Origin: an uncultured Clostridium sp.
Lineage (GTDB): Bacteria; Bacillota; Clostridia; TANB77; CAG-508
NCBI GenBank assembly: GCA_946496115.1
Contig: CAMMFK010000022.1
Location: 1-18,734, forward strand
DNA length: 18,734 nt
Direction of reading: 5' to 3'
A model generated the notes under the pieces. It made no database searches. It was not told the DNA's origin and worked only from the letters and a program-made list of their open reading frames with translations. This document shows, piece after piece, positions 1 to 7,364 of this stretch; position 1 is the first letter of the stretch; every line of letters begins with the position of its first letter. Both the position numbers and the translations under genes were made by a program.

Positions 1-9
1 TAACGATAG

Positions 10-15
10 TATAAT
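10..15 (+). promoter_or_regulatory. Probable -10 box for the NRPS gene
   Basis: A perfect TATAAT lies 85 bases before the NRPS start codon. The matching -35 position falls outside the window, so only half of the promoter can be judged. Transcription from here would start near position 21-23 and give a leader of about 78 nt containing the hairpin at 65-92. If real, it means the NRPS gene is transcribed with the truncated start it has here and is not simply the tail of an upstream gene. Confidence 0.45.
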
Positions 16-64
16 CGATGAAAGTTAAAAAGCAAGGGTTTCATGAACTCAACTATGATATGAA

Positions 65-97
65 CCCCGTTTCTTGGACAAAAGAAACGAGGTTTTT
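65..97 (+). promoter_or_regulatory. Leader hairpin with U-run that covers the NRPS Shine-Dalgarno
   Basis: Arms 65-75 and 82-92 pair at 10 of 11 positions around a 6-nt loop, and five T follow directly (93-97). The right arm ends in GAGG (89-92), the only good ribosome binding site for the ATG at 100. The element therefore has the shape of an intrinsic terminator or attenuator and at the same time sequesters the ribosome binding site. An upstream segment (36-44, GGGTTTCAT) can pair with ATGAACCC (60-67), which overlaps the left arm, so an alternative fold exists. It could equally be the plain terminator of a gene upstream of the window. Confidence 0.55.
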
Positions 98-99
98 AT

Positions 100-3000
100 A
101 TGAGTAAATTAAGTTATGAGGACAAAATAAATTTATATAATGATAGAAAAATAAAACCTTCTAAAATTGACTATATTGATTATGCCGATTCTGAAAAAGT
201 ACTTAAAGAGGACGAAGATTACTGGGTAAACCAATTTAAAGATGAAATTCCTATTCTTAATATGCCTACTGAATATGAAAGAACAGCTACTAAATCATAC
301 GAAGGAAATAATGTATATTTATCATTAAATAATTTATCAGACATATCAAGTGTATGTAAAAAGTATAATGTAACCCCATATATGTTTTTACTATCTTGTT
401 TTTACATATTACTATATAAATATACTATGCAAAATGACATAGTTGTTGGAAGCCCTGTTATAGGAAGAAATAATCATGAGCTTCAAGATGTGATTGGTAT
501 GTTTGTTAATACTTTAGCAATTAAGCAAAATATTCAGTCTACTAACAAGTTCTCAGATTTCTTAGAACTTGTTAGGGATAATTGTTTAAATGCATATAAT
601 CATCAAACATATCCTTTTGATGAATTAGTAAAAAAGCTTAATGTTGTAAGAGATACAAGTCGTAGTCCAGTTTTTGATATACTTTTTACTTATGAAAGTG
701 AAGGTAAACCCAAATTTGATTTTGGTGGAATTCCAGTAGAATATTATATACCAGAAAATAAAACTTCTAAATTTGATTTTTCATTAGAAGTTACACCAAA
801 TGATGAAGGTTTCAACCTTAGACTTGAGTATTGTACCAAACTATTTAGTAAGCGTTTTATGGAGAATTTACTAGATTGCTATAACAATATAATCAAATCT
901 GTTATTACAAATAATGATGTACAAATATCTCAAATACAAATGTTGTCTAATATTCCAAATATTTACCCTACTTTAGACTATCCTAAAGAGTACAGAATTA
1001 TTGATTTATTTGAAAGACAAGTTAAGAAAACGCCAAATAAAACTGCTTTAGTATATGGAGAAAAAAAATACACTTATAAAGAATTACAAGATAAAGTAAA
1101 TAAACTTGCTTATTATTTGCATAGTCTTGGAAATAATGAAGTTATTGGTATGCTTATGGACAGAAGTGATAACCTTATTATTTCTCAACTTGCCATATTA
1201 AAATCAGGTAGCGGATATTTGCCAATAGACCCTGCTTATCCTGAGGAAAGAATTAATTATATCATTGAAGATAGTGGAATAAATGTAATTTTAACTGAAA
1301 CTAAATTTAAAGATATAATTCCTGTTAAAGCCGTTTTAGTAGATGATGAAAATAATTATAAAACTTATAAGGAATTTAAAACAAATCAAACTCCTGATAG
1401 TATTGCTTATTTAATATATACCTCAGGTTCTACTGGAAAGCCTAAAGGAGTTATGATTAAGCAATCAAACGTAGTTAACTTTATATGTGGAACTTTTTAC
1501 GATATGCCTTTGAAAAATTTAACTATAGTTTCTATTACTACTATGTGTTTTGATATATATGTTTTTGAAAGTTTACTACCTTTATGTACTGGTATGAAGG
1601 TGGTTATGGCAAGTAATGAAGAGCAAAACAATCCAATTCTATTAAACGATTTATGCTTAAAGAACAAAGTAGATGTAATACAAACAACACCTTCTAAGTT
1701 TAAGTTGTTGATGACAGACAAATTACCTTATTTAGCAAATCTTAAGGTTGTTTCTCTAATTGGTGAACCATTTCCTTTAGATTTGTTGAAAGACATAAAG
1801 TCTGTTTCTCAAACAAAAATATATAATATGTATGGTCCTACTGAAACAACGGTTGGCTCTACATTAAAAGATCTTACAAATTCAAATAGTATAACTATTG
1901 GAACACCACTTCCAAACACTCATGCATTAGTTTTAGATAATGATATGAATTTTGTACCATATAATGTACCTGGTACACTTTACTTAGGTGGTGATGGAGT
2001 CACTATAGGTTACAAAAATAGACCAGAGTTAACTTCTGAAAAATATGTAATGTATAATGGCGAAAGAATTTACAATACTGGTGATTTAGCTAAGGTCCTA
2101 CCTAACGGAGAATTAGAATGTTTAGGACGTGCTGATTTCCAAGTAAAAATACACGGTTTAAGAATAGAACTTGGTGAAATAGAAACGAATATATGTAGTT
2201 ATAAAGGTGTAAAATCTGCTGTTGTAACATTAAAAAATGTTCAAGGTAGAGACATTTTGTGCGGATATTTTGTTGCTGATGGAAGAGTTTCTCTATCGCT
2301 TCTGAAAAAATCTTTAGCTAAAAAACTTCCAAGTTATATGGTTCCAAATTATTTGGTACAATTGGAAACTTTTAAATATACACCTAATGGAAAAATAGAC
2401 AGAAAATTATTACCTGACCCAGTATTCGAGGCAAAAGAACTTATTCCTCCCAAAACAGAATTAGAAAACAAAATTTTAAATATATGGAGAACTATATTAT
2501 CTTTAGAAGAAATAAGTATAGATGATAATTTCTTTGAAATTGGTGGAGATTCTTTAAGTGCTTTAAAATTGCAAATAGAATTAATGAAACATAATTATAA
2601 TATTAATTATGGTGATCTATTTAAAAATAATACAATTCATGATTTGGCTAACTTTATAGAAAATCATATAAATAAAAAGACAATGCCAACATATACTAAA
2701 AAAGATTTTAAAAAAGTAGATAAATTGTTAAAGAAAAACTCAACATTTAGAAGCATGAAACTAAAACAAAAAATGCTAAAAAATGTCTTACTTGTTGGTG
2801 CAACTGGTTTTTTAGGTATTCATGTTTTAGCAGAATTGTTGAAAATAGATGATATAAAAATATATTGTTTAATACGTAAAGACCCTAGCACTTCACCTGA
2901 AAATAAATTAAAACGAAAATTTCAATATTATTTTGGAAGTGATTTAAGTAATCTATTTGGCAAAAGATTATTTGTAATTGCTGGAGATATAACAAATGAC

Positions 3001-3894
3001 AATTTTGGAACTTCAAGTGATGTTTATAGCTTTTTAGGAAAAGAAGTTCAAACTGTTGTAAATTGTGCCGCTTCTGTTAAACATTACGGATACTATGGAG
3101 AATTCGAGAAAATAAATGTTGTAGGTGTTAAAAACTTGGTTAAATTCTGTGAAGAATTTAATAAAGAATTCTATCAAACCTCTACAATAAGTGTATCTGG
3201 CAATACCATGACATCTCTTCCTAGTAGTTATGCTCCAAAAAAGACTATATACTTTGGAGAAAACAATTTATTTATAAATCAACCATTAGACAATGTTTAT
3301 GTTAGAAGTAAATTTGAAGCTGAAAAATACGTGTTAGAAGAAATTGCAAATAAAAAGTTAAGAGGTCTTGTACTTAGAATAGGTAATATTACTAATAGGT
3401 ATACAGATGGTAAATTTCAAGAAAATAGTAGTGATAACGCTTTTTTAAATAGAGTTAAAGCATTCTTATTTTTAAAAGAATTACCTGAATCTATGATTAA
3501 TAATTATGTAGAGTTCAGTCCTGTTGATAAAATTGCTGAATCTATTGTAGTTTGTATGAGATATTACACCTATCCAATGACTGTACTTCACTTATATAAT
3601 TCTAATCATTTATTTATAAATATTTTTCTTGAATATTTATATGAGTTAGGATATGATATAGCTATAGTAAAAGATGAAGTATTTAAAGAACATTTAAATA
3701 ATTTATTGTTTAATAGTACCAATTCAGATAAAGTAAGTGTTTTATTAAATGACTTAGATAAAAACAGGAATTTAATTTACAAGACTAATTTAAAAATAAC
3801 TAACAAATTTACTTTGAAATTCTTGAATAAAACTGACTTTAGTTGGCCAATTGTAACCAAAGAGTATATAGAAAAAATATTAAGAAACTTGTAG
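100..3894 (+). CDS. Nonribosomal peptide synthetase module, truncated C-A-T-reductase
   Basis: Single NRPS module ending in a thioester reductase, which would release its product as an aldehyde or alcohol. Residues 1-300 are a condensation domain lacking its N-terminal lobe: C4 (around Y25-W42), C5 (GMFVNT at 133) and C6/C7 (H168 to R184) are present, but the catalytic HHxxxDG is absent. The adenylation domain follows with A3 (TSGSTGKPKG from 441), A4 (D485), A5 (MYGPTET), A7 (NTGDLAK) and A10 lysine K765. The carrier domain has GGDS with pantetheinyl serine S818. The reductase has a Rossmann GATGFLG (900-906) and YVRSK (Y1067, K1071). My manual ten-residue specificity code is D-I-F-Q-S-I-M-V-G-K; I cannot assign a substrate. 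No stop lies between this gene and the kinase other than its own, and no terminator separates them. Known gut clostridial NRPSs with terminal reductases make dipeptide aldehydes and pyrazinones; membership of that group is inference. No phosphopantetheinyl transferase is in the window. Confidence 0.93.
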   Translation: MSKLSYEDKINLYNDRKIKPSKIDYIDYADSEKVLKEDEDYWVNQFKDEIPILNMPTEYERTATKSYEGNNVYLSLNNLSDISSVCKKYNVTPYMFLLSCFYILLYKYTMQNDIVVGSPVIGRNNHELQDVIGMFVNTLAIKQNIQSTNKFSDFLELVRDNCLNAYNHQTYPFDELVKKLNVVRDTSRSPVFDILFTYESEGKPKFDFGGIPVEYYIPENKTSKFDFSLEVTPNDEGFNLRLEYCTKLFSKRFMENLLDCYNNIIKSVITNNDVQISQIQMLSNIPNIYPTLDYPKEYRIIDLFERQVKKTPNKTALVYGEKKYTYKELQDKVNKLAYYLHSLGNNEVIGMLMDRSDNLIISQLAILKSGSGYLPIDPAYPEERINYIIEDSGINVILTETKFKDIIPVKAVLVDDENNYKTYKEFKTNQTPDSIAYLIYTSGSTGKPKGVMIKQSNVVNFICGTFYDMPLKNLTIVSITTMCFDIYVFESLLPLCTGMKVVMASNEEQNNPILLNDLCLKNKVDVIQTTPSKFKLLMTDKLPYLANLKVVSLIGEPFPLDLLKDIKSVSQTKIYNMYGPTETTVGSTLKDLTNSNSITIGTPLPNTHALVLDNDMNFVPYNVPGTLYLGGDGVTIGYKNRPELTSEKYVMYNGERIYNTGDLAKVLPNGELECLGRADFQVKIHGLRIELGEIETNICSYKGVKSAVVTLKNVQGRDILCGYFVADGRVSLSLLKKSLAKKLPSYMVPNYLVQLETFKYTPNGKIDRKLLPDPVFEAKELIPPKTELENKILNIWRTILSLEEISIDDNFFEIGGDSLSALKLQIELMKHNYNINYGDLFKNNTIHDLANFIENHINKKTMPTYTKKDFKKVDKLLKKNSTFRSMKLKQKMLKNVLLVGATGFLGIHVLAELLKIDDIKIYCLIRKDPSTSPENKLKRKFQYYFGSDLSNLFGKRLFVIAGDITNDNFGTSSDVYSFLGKEVQTVVNCAASVKHYGYYGEFEKINVVGVKNLVKFCEEFNKEFYQTSTISVSGNTMTSLPSSYAPKKTIYFGENNLFINQPLDNVYVRSKFEAEKYVLEEIANKKLRGLVLRIGNITNRYTDGKFQENSSDNAFLNRVKAFLFLKELPESMINNYVEFSPVDKIAESIVVCMRYYTYPMTVLHLYNSNHLFINIFLEYLYELGYDIAIVKDEVFKEHLNNLLFNSTNSDKVSVLLNDLDKNRNLIYKTNLKITNKFTLKFLNKTDFSWPIVTKEYIEKILRNL

Positions 3895-3899
3895 AAAAG

Positions 3900-3950
3900 T
3901 TAAGTTTCGTTTCTTTTGCAAAAGAAGTATGAAGCTTATTGAAAACTTAA
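3900..3950 (+). repeat. Nested palindrome between NRPS and kinase, similar to the NRPS leader hairpin
   Basis: A perfect 16-nt palindrome (TTCTTTTGCAAAAGAA, 3911-3926) is nested inside a longer imperfect stem (TTAAGTTTC at 3900-3908 with GAAAACTTAA at 3941-3950). No T-run follows, so it is not an intrinsic terminator. It sits directly before the kinase ribosome binding site (AGGAGG, 3953-3958). The core CGTTTCTT-N3-CAAAAGAA is shared with the hairpin at 68-86 before the NRPS gene, so the gene is bounded by two related near-palindromes. Confidence 0.6.
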
Positions 3951-3962
3951 GAGGAGGTTAAT

Positions 3963-5774
3963 ATGTCATTAAGTGGTTACTTTATAGCATTATTAATAAC
4001 TGTTGTATTAGAATTAGTTGTATTTTATTATATTAGAAAAAGAGGGAATAAGAGGAGCCAGTTAGTTCGAACTTTTGAGCTTACTATGGTATGTATGATG
4101 CTATGGTGTGTAGGACTAATGGTACAAATTTTAGTTATCAATTACATATCTCCAGATTTAGCAGTATATGTAGATTACTTTATATATATACCAATAGTTT
4201 TAACACCAGTTGCTTTATTCTTTGTATCATATGTATTTACAAAAAAGGAAATTCATTTTAAGAAATGGTTTTTGTTACTATTTGTTATACCTACAATTAC
4301 AATGATTGTACTATGGACAAATGATTTTCATCATTTATTTTATGAATATTATTCTGTAAATACCGCTGAAACAACATTTGGCTCCTATTTTTATGTGCAC
4401 TCAATATATACTTATGTCCTATTTGCAGTAGATATAATTATGTTACTTAGAGCTTCTGCTAAGCAATCATCTATGTTGTCTAAGCAGTCATTATTAATTA
4501 TACTGGGATCACTTATACCCATTGCTGTAAATGTTTTATGTATGACAGTAATAGATTCCAATATTTATGTTACACCTATATCTTTTATAGTTACAATTTT
4601 ATTTTTTGGGATTGCCATTTTAAGATATAACTTTTTAAACGTTGCACCAATTGCTTTAAAGAAAGTTGTAGACCAGATGTCAGATTTATACCTAGTCTTA
4701 AATCAAGATTGTATTATATCTGATTGTAACAAGCCATTTGAGAAAGTATTTAATTTAAATAAAAATAGCTTGATAGGAAAAAATTTATTTGATTTAAATT
4801 TTTCTCAAAATATTGTTGCTCAAAAAGGTAGCTTAAGAACTTGTATTTCAAGTGCAAAAAAAGATGAAAAAGTTTATAAATTACAAGTAATTCTTACCGA
4901 TACAGAAAAACATTACAACGTAGAAATAAGTGGTATATATGAAGACGGTAATTGTATAGGAATATTAATATTATTTAAAGATATTACACAGCATTTGATA
5001 GATATGCAAAATTTAGAGAAAAACCAAAATACTTTAATGGAAAGAGAGCGTTTGGCATCTCTTGGACAAATGATTGGTGGTATAGCCCATAATTTAAAAA
5101 CTCCTATAATGTCAATATCCGGTGCTGCCGATGGTTTAGAAGATTTAATTACAGAATATAAAGAATCTATAGATGACCCTGAAGTAACTAAAGAAGACCA
5201 TCATGCTATTGCCAATGATATGAGTAATTGGATTTCTAAAATAAGAACTTATGATTCATATATGTCGGATGTTATAACAGCAGTAAAAGGTCAAGCCGTT
5301 AATATGAACGATGAAAAGCCTATTCTATTTACTGTTAAAGAATTATTAAATAGAGTAAACATATTAATGAAGCATGAATTAAAAAATGCTTTGGTTACAT
5401 TAAACACAGAATATAAAACTAGCGAAAATACTCAGATTTTAGGAAATATAAACAGTTTGGTACAGGTAATAAATAATCTTATTTCCAATGCTATACAATC
5501 ATATAATGGTAAACCTAACCAAAACATTGACTTAGTTATTGATAGTAAAGATGGAAAATTATTGATTTCAGTTATAGATTATGGCTCAGGAATTCCAAAA
5601 GAAGTACAAGATAAGTTATTTAATCAAATGATAACAACCAAAGGTCAAAAAGGTACTGGACTAGGATTATTTATGTCTTACTCTACAATAAAAGGTCATT
5701 TTAAGGGTGATATGAATTTTGAATCTGAAATTGGTAAGGGCACAAGGTTTAATATTATTCTACCTAAAGAATAG
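3963..5774 (+). CDS. Sensor histidine kinase, 7TM-PAS-HisKA-HATPase
   Basis: Membrane sensor kinase of a two-component system. Residues 1 to about 225 hold seven hydrophobic segments in the pattern of the N-terminal 7TM region of histidine kinases. A PAS domain follows (about 230-345). The dimerisation helix begins at RERLASLGQM and carries the phospho-accepting H376 in GGIAHNLKTP, a variant of the usual HELRTP. The ATPase domain shows an N box (NLISNA, N509), G1 (DYGSGIP) and G2 (GTGLGLF). The start is fixed by AGGAGG five bases upstream of ATG. It lies 68 bp after the NRPS stop, with only the 3900-3950 palindrome between, and 88 bp before the HD-GYP response regulator, its likely phosphotransfer partner. 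A PAS domain plus 7TM region suggests sensing of a small or membrane-soluble ligand; the NRPS product is a candidate, but that is inference. Confidence 0.92.
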   Translation: MSLSGYFIALLITVVLELVVFYYIRKRGNKRSQLVRTFELTMVCMMLWCVGLMVQILVINYISPDLAVYVDYFIYIPIVLTPVALFFVSYVFTKKEIHFKKWFLLLFVIPTITMIVLWTNDFHHLFYEYYSVNTAETTFGSYFYVHSIYTYVLFAVDIIMLLRASAKQSSMLSKQSLLIILGSLIPIAVNVLCMTVIDSNIYVTPISFIVTILFFGIAILRYNFLNVAPIALKKVVDQMSDLYLVLNQDCIISDCNKPFEKVFNLNKNSLIGKNLFDLNFSQNIVAQKGSLRTCISSAKKDEKVYKLQVILTDTEKHYNVEISGIYEDGNCIGILILFKDITQHLIDMQNLEKNQNTLMERERLASLGQMIGGIAHNLKTPIMSISGAADGLEDLITEYKESIDDPEVTKEDHHAIANDMSNWISKIRTYDSYMSDVITAVKGQAVNMNDEKPILFTVKELLNRVNILMKHELKNALVTLNTEYKTSENTQILGNINSLVQVINNLISNAIQSYNGKPNQNIDLVIDSKDGKLLISVIDYGSGIPKEVQDKLFNQMITTKGQKGTGLGLFMSYSTIKGHFKGDMNFESEIGKGTRFNIILPKE

Positions 5775-5862
5775 AATATTAGTATAATAAATTTCACATT
5801 TTAAGAATACAATTTTAATTTTCAAAATTCTTAATTAATAATAAATTTATTAGGAGGTATAT

Positions 5863-6915
5863 ATGAGAAAATATATGCAAGAAGTTGTATCTTCACCTTT
5901 CAAAATAATTGCTGTTGATGATGATCCTGGAATACTAGACTCATTAACAGTCGTATTAAAAAGGCATGGATATGATTTAAAAACATTTACAAATCCGCTT
6001 GATGCCTTAGAGGAAATGAAAAAGACAAAATATGATTTACTTTTACTTGATTTTATAATGGATCCACTTCACGGAGACCAAGTAGTAGCAGAAATAAGAA
6101 AATTCGATAAAGACTTATATATATTGTTACTTACTGGACATAAGGATTTAGCACCTCCGCTTGATACAATCAAACAATTAGATATACAAGGTTATTGTGA
6201 AAAAAGTGATAACTTCGATCAACTATTATTATTAATAGAATCTGGTATAAAGTCAATTGAGCAAAGACAAACCATAAGTGATATAAATGAAAAACTTACT
6301 GATGCTAACCAAAAATTAAAAAAGTCTTATATGGATATTATTCAAACCATCAGAGCTACTGTTGAAGCAAAGGATTCTTATACAAGAGGTCACTCTGACA
6401 GAGTTTCTGCTTATTCAGTTTTAATTGGAAAATACTTGGGTTTAAATGATAGTGAACTTGAAGATTTAAGAGTAGGTGGTTTATTCCATGATGTAGGTAA
6501 GATTGGTATTCCAGATACTATATTATTGAAAAATGGTAAGCTTACTGATGAAGAATATGCAGAAATAAAAAAGCATCCTATGATTGGTGTTCAAATACTT
6601 GGTGATTGTGATGTATTTAAAAACATTATTCCTTTTGTAAAATATCACCACGAAAGATATGATGGTAGAGGATATCCAGAAGGCTTGTCTGGTGAAAATA
6701 TACCTTATATGGCTAGAATAGCCGCGGTTGCCGACTCTTTTGATGCTATGTCTTCAAAAAGGGTTTACAGAGATAGTTTACCTAAAGAAGTGGTACGAGA
6801 CGAAATTATGAAAAATTTAGGAACACAGTTTGACCCTCACATTGGTTCTGTATTCTTAGATATAATAGATAATCATTATGATGAGATTGAGGAAATTAAA
6901 GAGAAATATAAATAA
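5863..6915 (+). CDS. Response regulator, REC-HD-GYP c-di-GMP phosphodiesterase
   Basis: Cytoplasmic response regulator whose output would hydrolyse cyclic di-GMP. The receiver domain (about 13-135) has the acidic pocket AVDDD, phospho-acceptor D63 in LLLLDFIMD, the TG switch position in LLLTGH, and the conserved lysine in YCEKSDN. A coiled linker (about 135-165) leads to the HD-GYP domain: H177 in RGHSDR, H209-D210 in FHDVGKIG, a paired HH in KYHHERYD, and the GYP signature at 270-272. All expected metal-binding residues appear intact, so it is probably active. AGGAGG precedes the ATG by five bases. The gene follows the histidine kinase in the same direction and ends in a strong terminator, so kinase and regulator form one two-component unit. 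The 88-bp gap holds a weak TATAAT (5783-5788) without a good -35 and an 8-bp inverted repeat (5801-5834). Confidence 0.95.
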   Translation: MRKYMQEVVSSPFKIIAVDDDPGILDSLTVVLKRHGYDLKTFTNPLDALEEMKKTKYDLLLLDFIMDPLHGDQVVAEIRKFDKDLYILLLTGHKDLAPPLDTIKQLDIQGYCEKSDNFDQLLLLIESGIKSIEQRQTISDINEKLTDANQKLKKSYMDIIQTIRATVEAKDSYTRGHSDRVSAYSVLIGKYLGLNDSELEDLRVGGLFHDVGKIGIPDTILLKNGKLTDEEYAEIKKHPMIGVQILGDCDVFKNIIPFVKYHHERYDGRGYPEGLSGENIPYMARIAAVADSFDAMSSKRVYRDSLPKEVVRDEIMKNLGTQFDPHIGSVFLDIIDNHYDEIEEIKEKYK

Positions 6916-6920
6916 TATTT

Positions 6921-6966
6921 TAAGCTGTTTTGGGGAGGTTATCCTTCTTAAAACAGCTTATTTTTT
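6921..6966 (+). terminator. Intrinsic terminator after the HD-GYP gene
   Basis: An 11-bp perfect stem (6921-6931 with 6950-6960) is followed by six T. The 18-nt loop contains a smaller AGG/CCT pairing. It ends the NRPS-kinase-regulator block. Confidence 0.9.
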
Positions 6967-6983
6967 GAGTTCAAATCCGAAAT

Positions 6984-7012
6984 TTGCATTTCTTTACATA
7001 ATGTGATATAAT
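6984..7012 (+). promoter_or_regulatory. Candidate promoter of the small GC-rich gene
   Basis: A perfect TATAAT (7007-7012) has a weak -35 (TTGCAT, 6984-6989) at 17 bp. The small gene at 7047 stands between two terminators, so it needs its own promoter, and this is the best candidate. Confidence 0.55.
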
Positions 7013-7046
7013 AATAAGTACCCAATAACTAAAAGAGGTGTTTTAC

Positions 7047-7250
7047 ATGCATAAAATTGATGCAACTGCCATGTTTGTTGGTGCTTGTTTACCTCATGGG
7101 CTGTTTAAGCCTGGTGACAAGTATCACGCCTTTGCCTTCAGAGATTCTCCAAATGGAGTATACCTCTATCTAGAGGACGAAGGTGGCCACTTTATAGGAG
7201 CACATCCTTCGTGGCAATTCGTGATGGACGCATCGGAAACAACAGCTTGA
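7047..7250 (+). CDS. Small hypothetical protein, 67 residues, GC-rich
   Basis: I do not recognise this protein. It is 67 residues, rich in Gly, His and aromatic residues (for example DKYHAFAF, VYLYLED and GAHPSWQF), with no signal peptide or membrane segment, and looks like a small beta-rich cytoplasmic domain. I chose the ATG at 7047 over the in-frame GTG at 7038 because AGAGGTG (7034-7040) is a good ribosome binding site for that ATG. By my count the gene is about 46% GC, far above its AT-rich neighbours, and uses codons such as CTG, GCC and CTC that they avoid. It stands alone between a terminator at 6921-6966 and its own GC-rich terminator. Recent transfer from a higher-GC bacterium is a reasonable inference. 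The promoter, ribosome binding site, stop and terminator together make it a convincing gene despite its size. Confidence 0.75.
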   Translation: MHKIDATAMFVGACLPHGLFKPGDKYHAFAFRDSPNGVYLYLEDEGGHFIGAHPSWQFVMDASETTA

Positions 7251-7261
7251 TGCTACATCTC

Positions 7262-7294
7262 GCTCCGCCGGCCTTCCGGCGGAGCCCCTTTTTT
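7262..7294 (+). terminator. Very GC-rich intrinsic terminator
   Basis: A perfect 10-bp stem (7262-7271 with 7276-7285) that is nine-tenths G or C, closed by a CCTT loop, runs into CCC and six T. Its composition matches the small gene before it and not the rest of the window, suggesting gene and terminator moved together. Confidence 0.95.
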
Positions 7295-7322
7295 GCTTTT
7301 TTAATTATTTAATATTCAAATA

Positions 7323-7356
7323 AGCTTGTTTTTAGGAGGTGTCCCAAAAACAAGCT
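7323..7356 (-). terminator. Hairpin terminator of the ABC-F gene
   Basis: An 11-bp perfect stem (7323-7333 with 7346-7356) closes a 12-nt loop just beyond the stop codon of the ABC-F gene. Read on the - strand, only a short TTATTT tail follows, so it may be a weak terminator. The overall design (AAGC, T-rich stem, purine-rich loop containing GGAGG on the + strand) resembles the terminator at 6921-6966. Confidence 0.6.
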
Positions 7357-7364
7357 CTAAGTTT

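Noticed and set aside
43..63. Six-codon leader peptide before the NRPS hairpin
   Set aside because: Too short to judge; it has no run of a regulatory amino acid, and only a weak AAGGG site precedes it.
18..107. A 29-codon open frame (starting MKVKKQGF) that overlaps the NRPS start
   Set aside because: It has no ribosome binding site, and its ATG lies before the transcription start expected from the -10 box at 10-15.
5775..5862. Promoter or regulatory hairpin between kinase and HD-GYP genes
   Set aside because: TATAAT without a -35 and an 8-bp AT-only inverted repeat are expected by chance in such AT-rich DNA.
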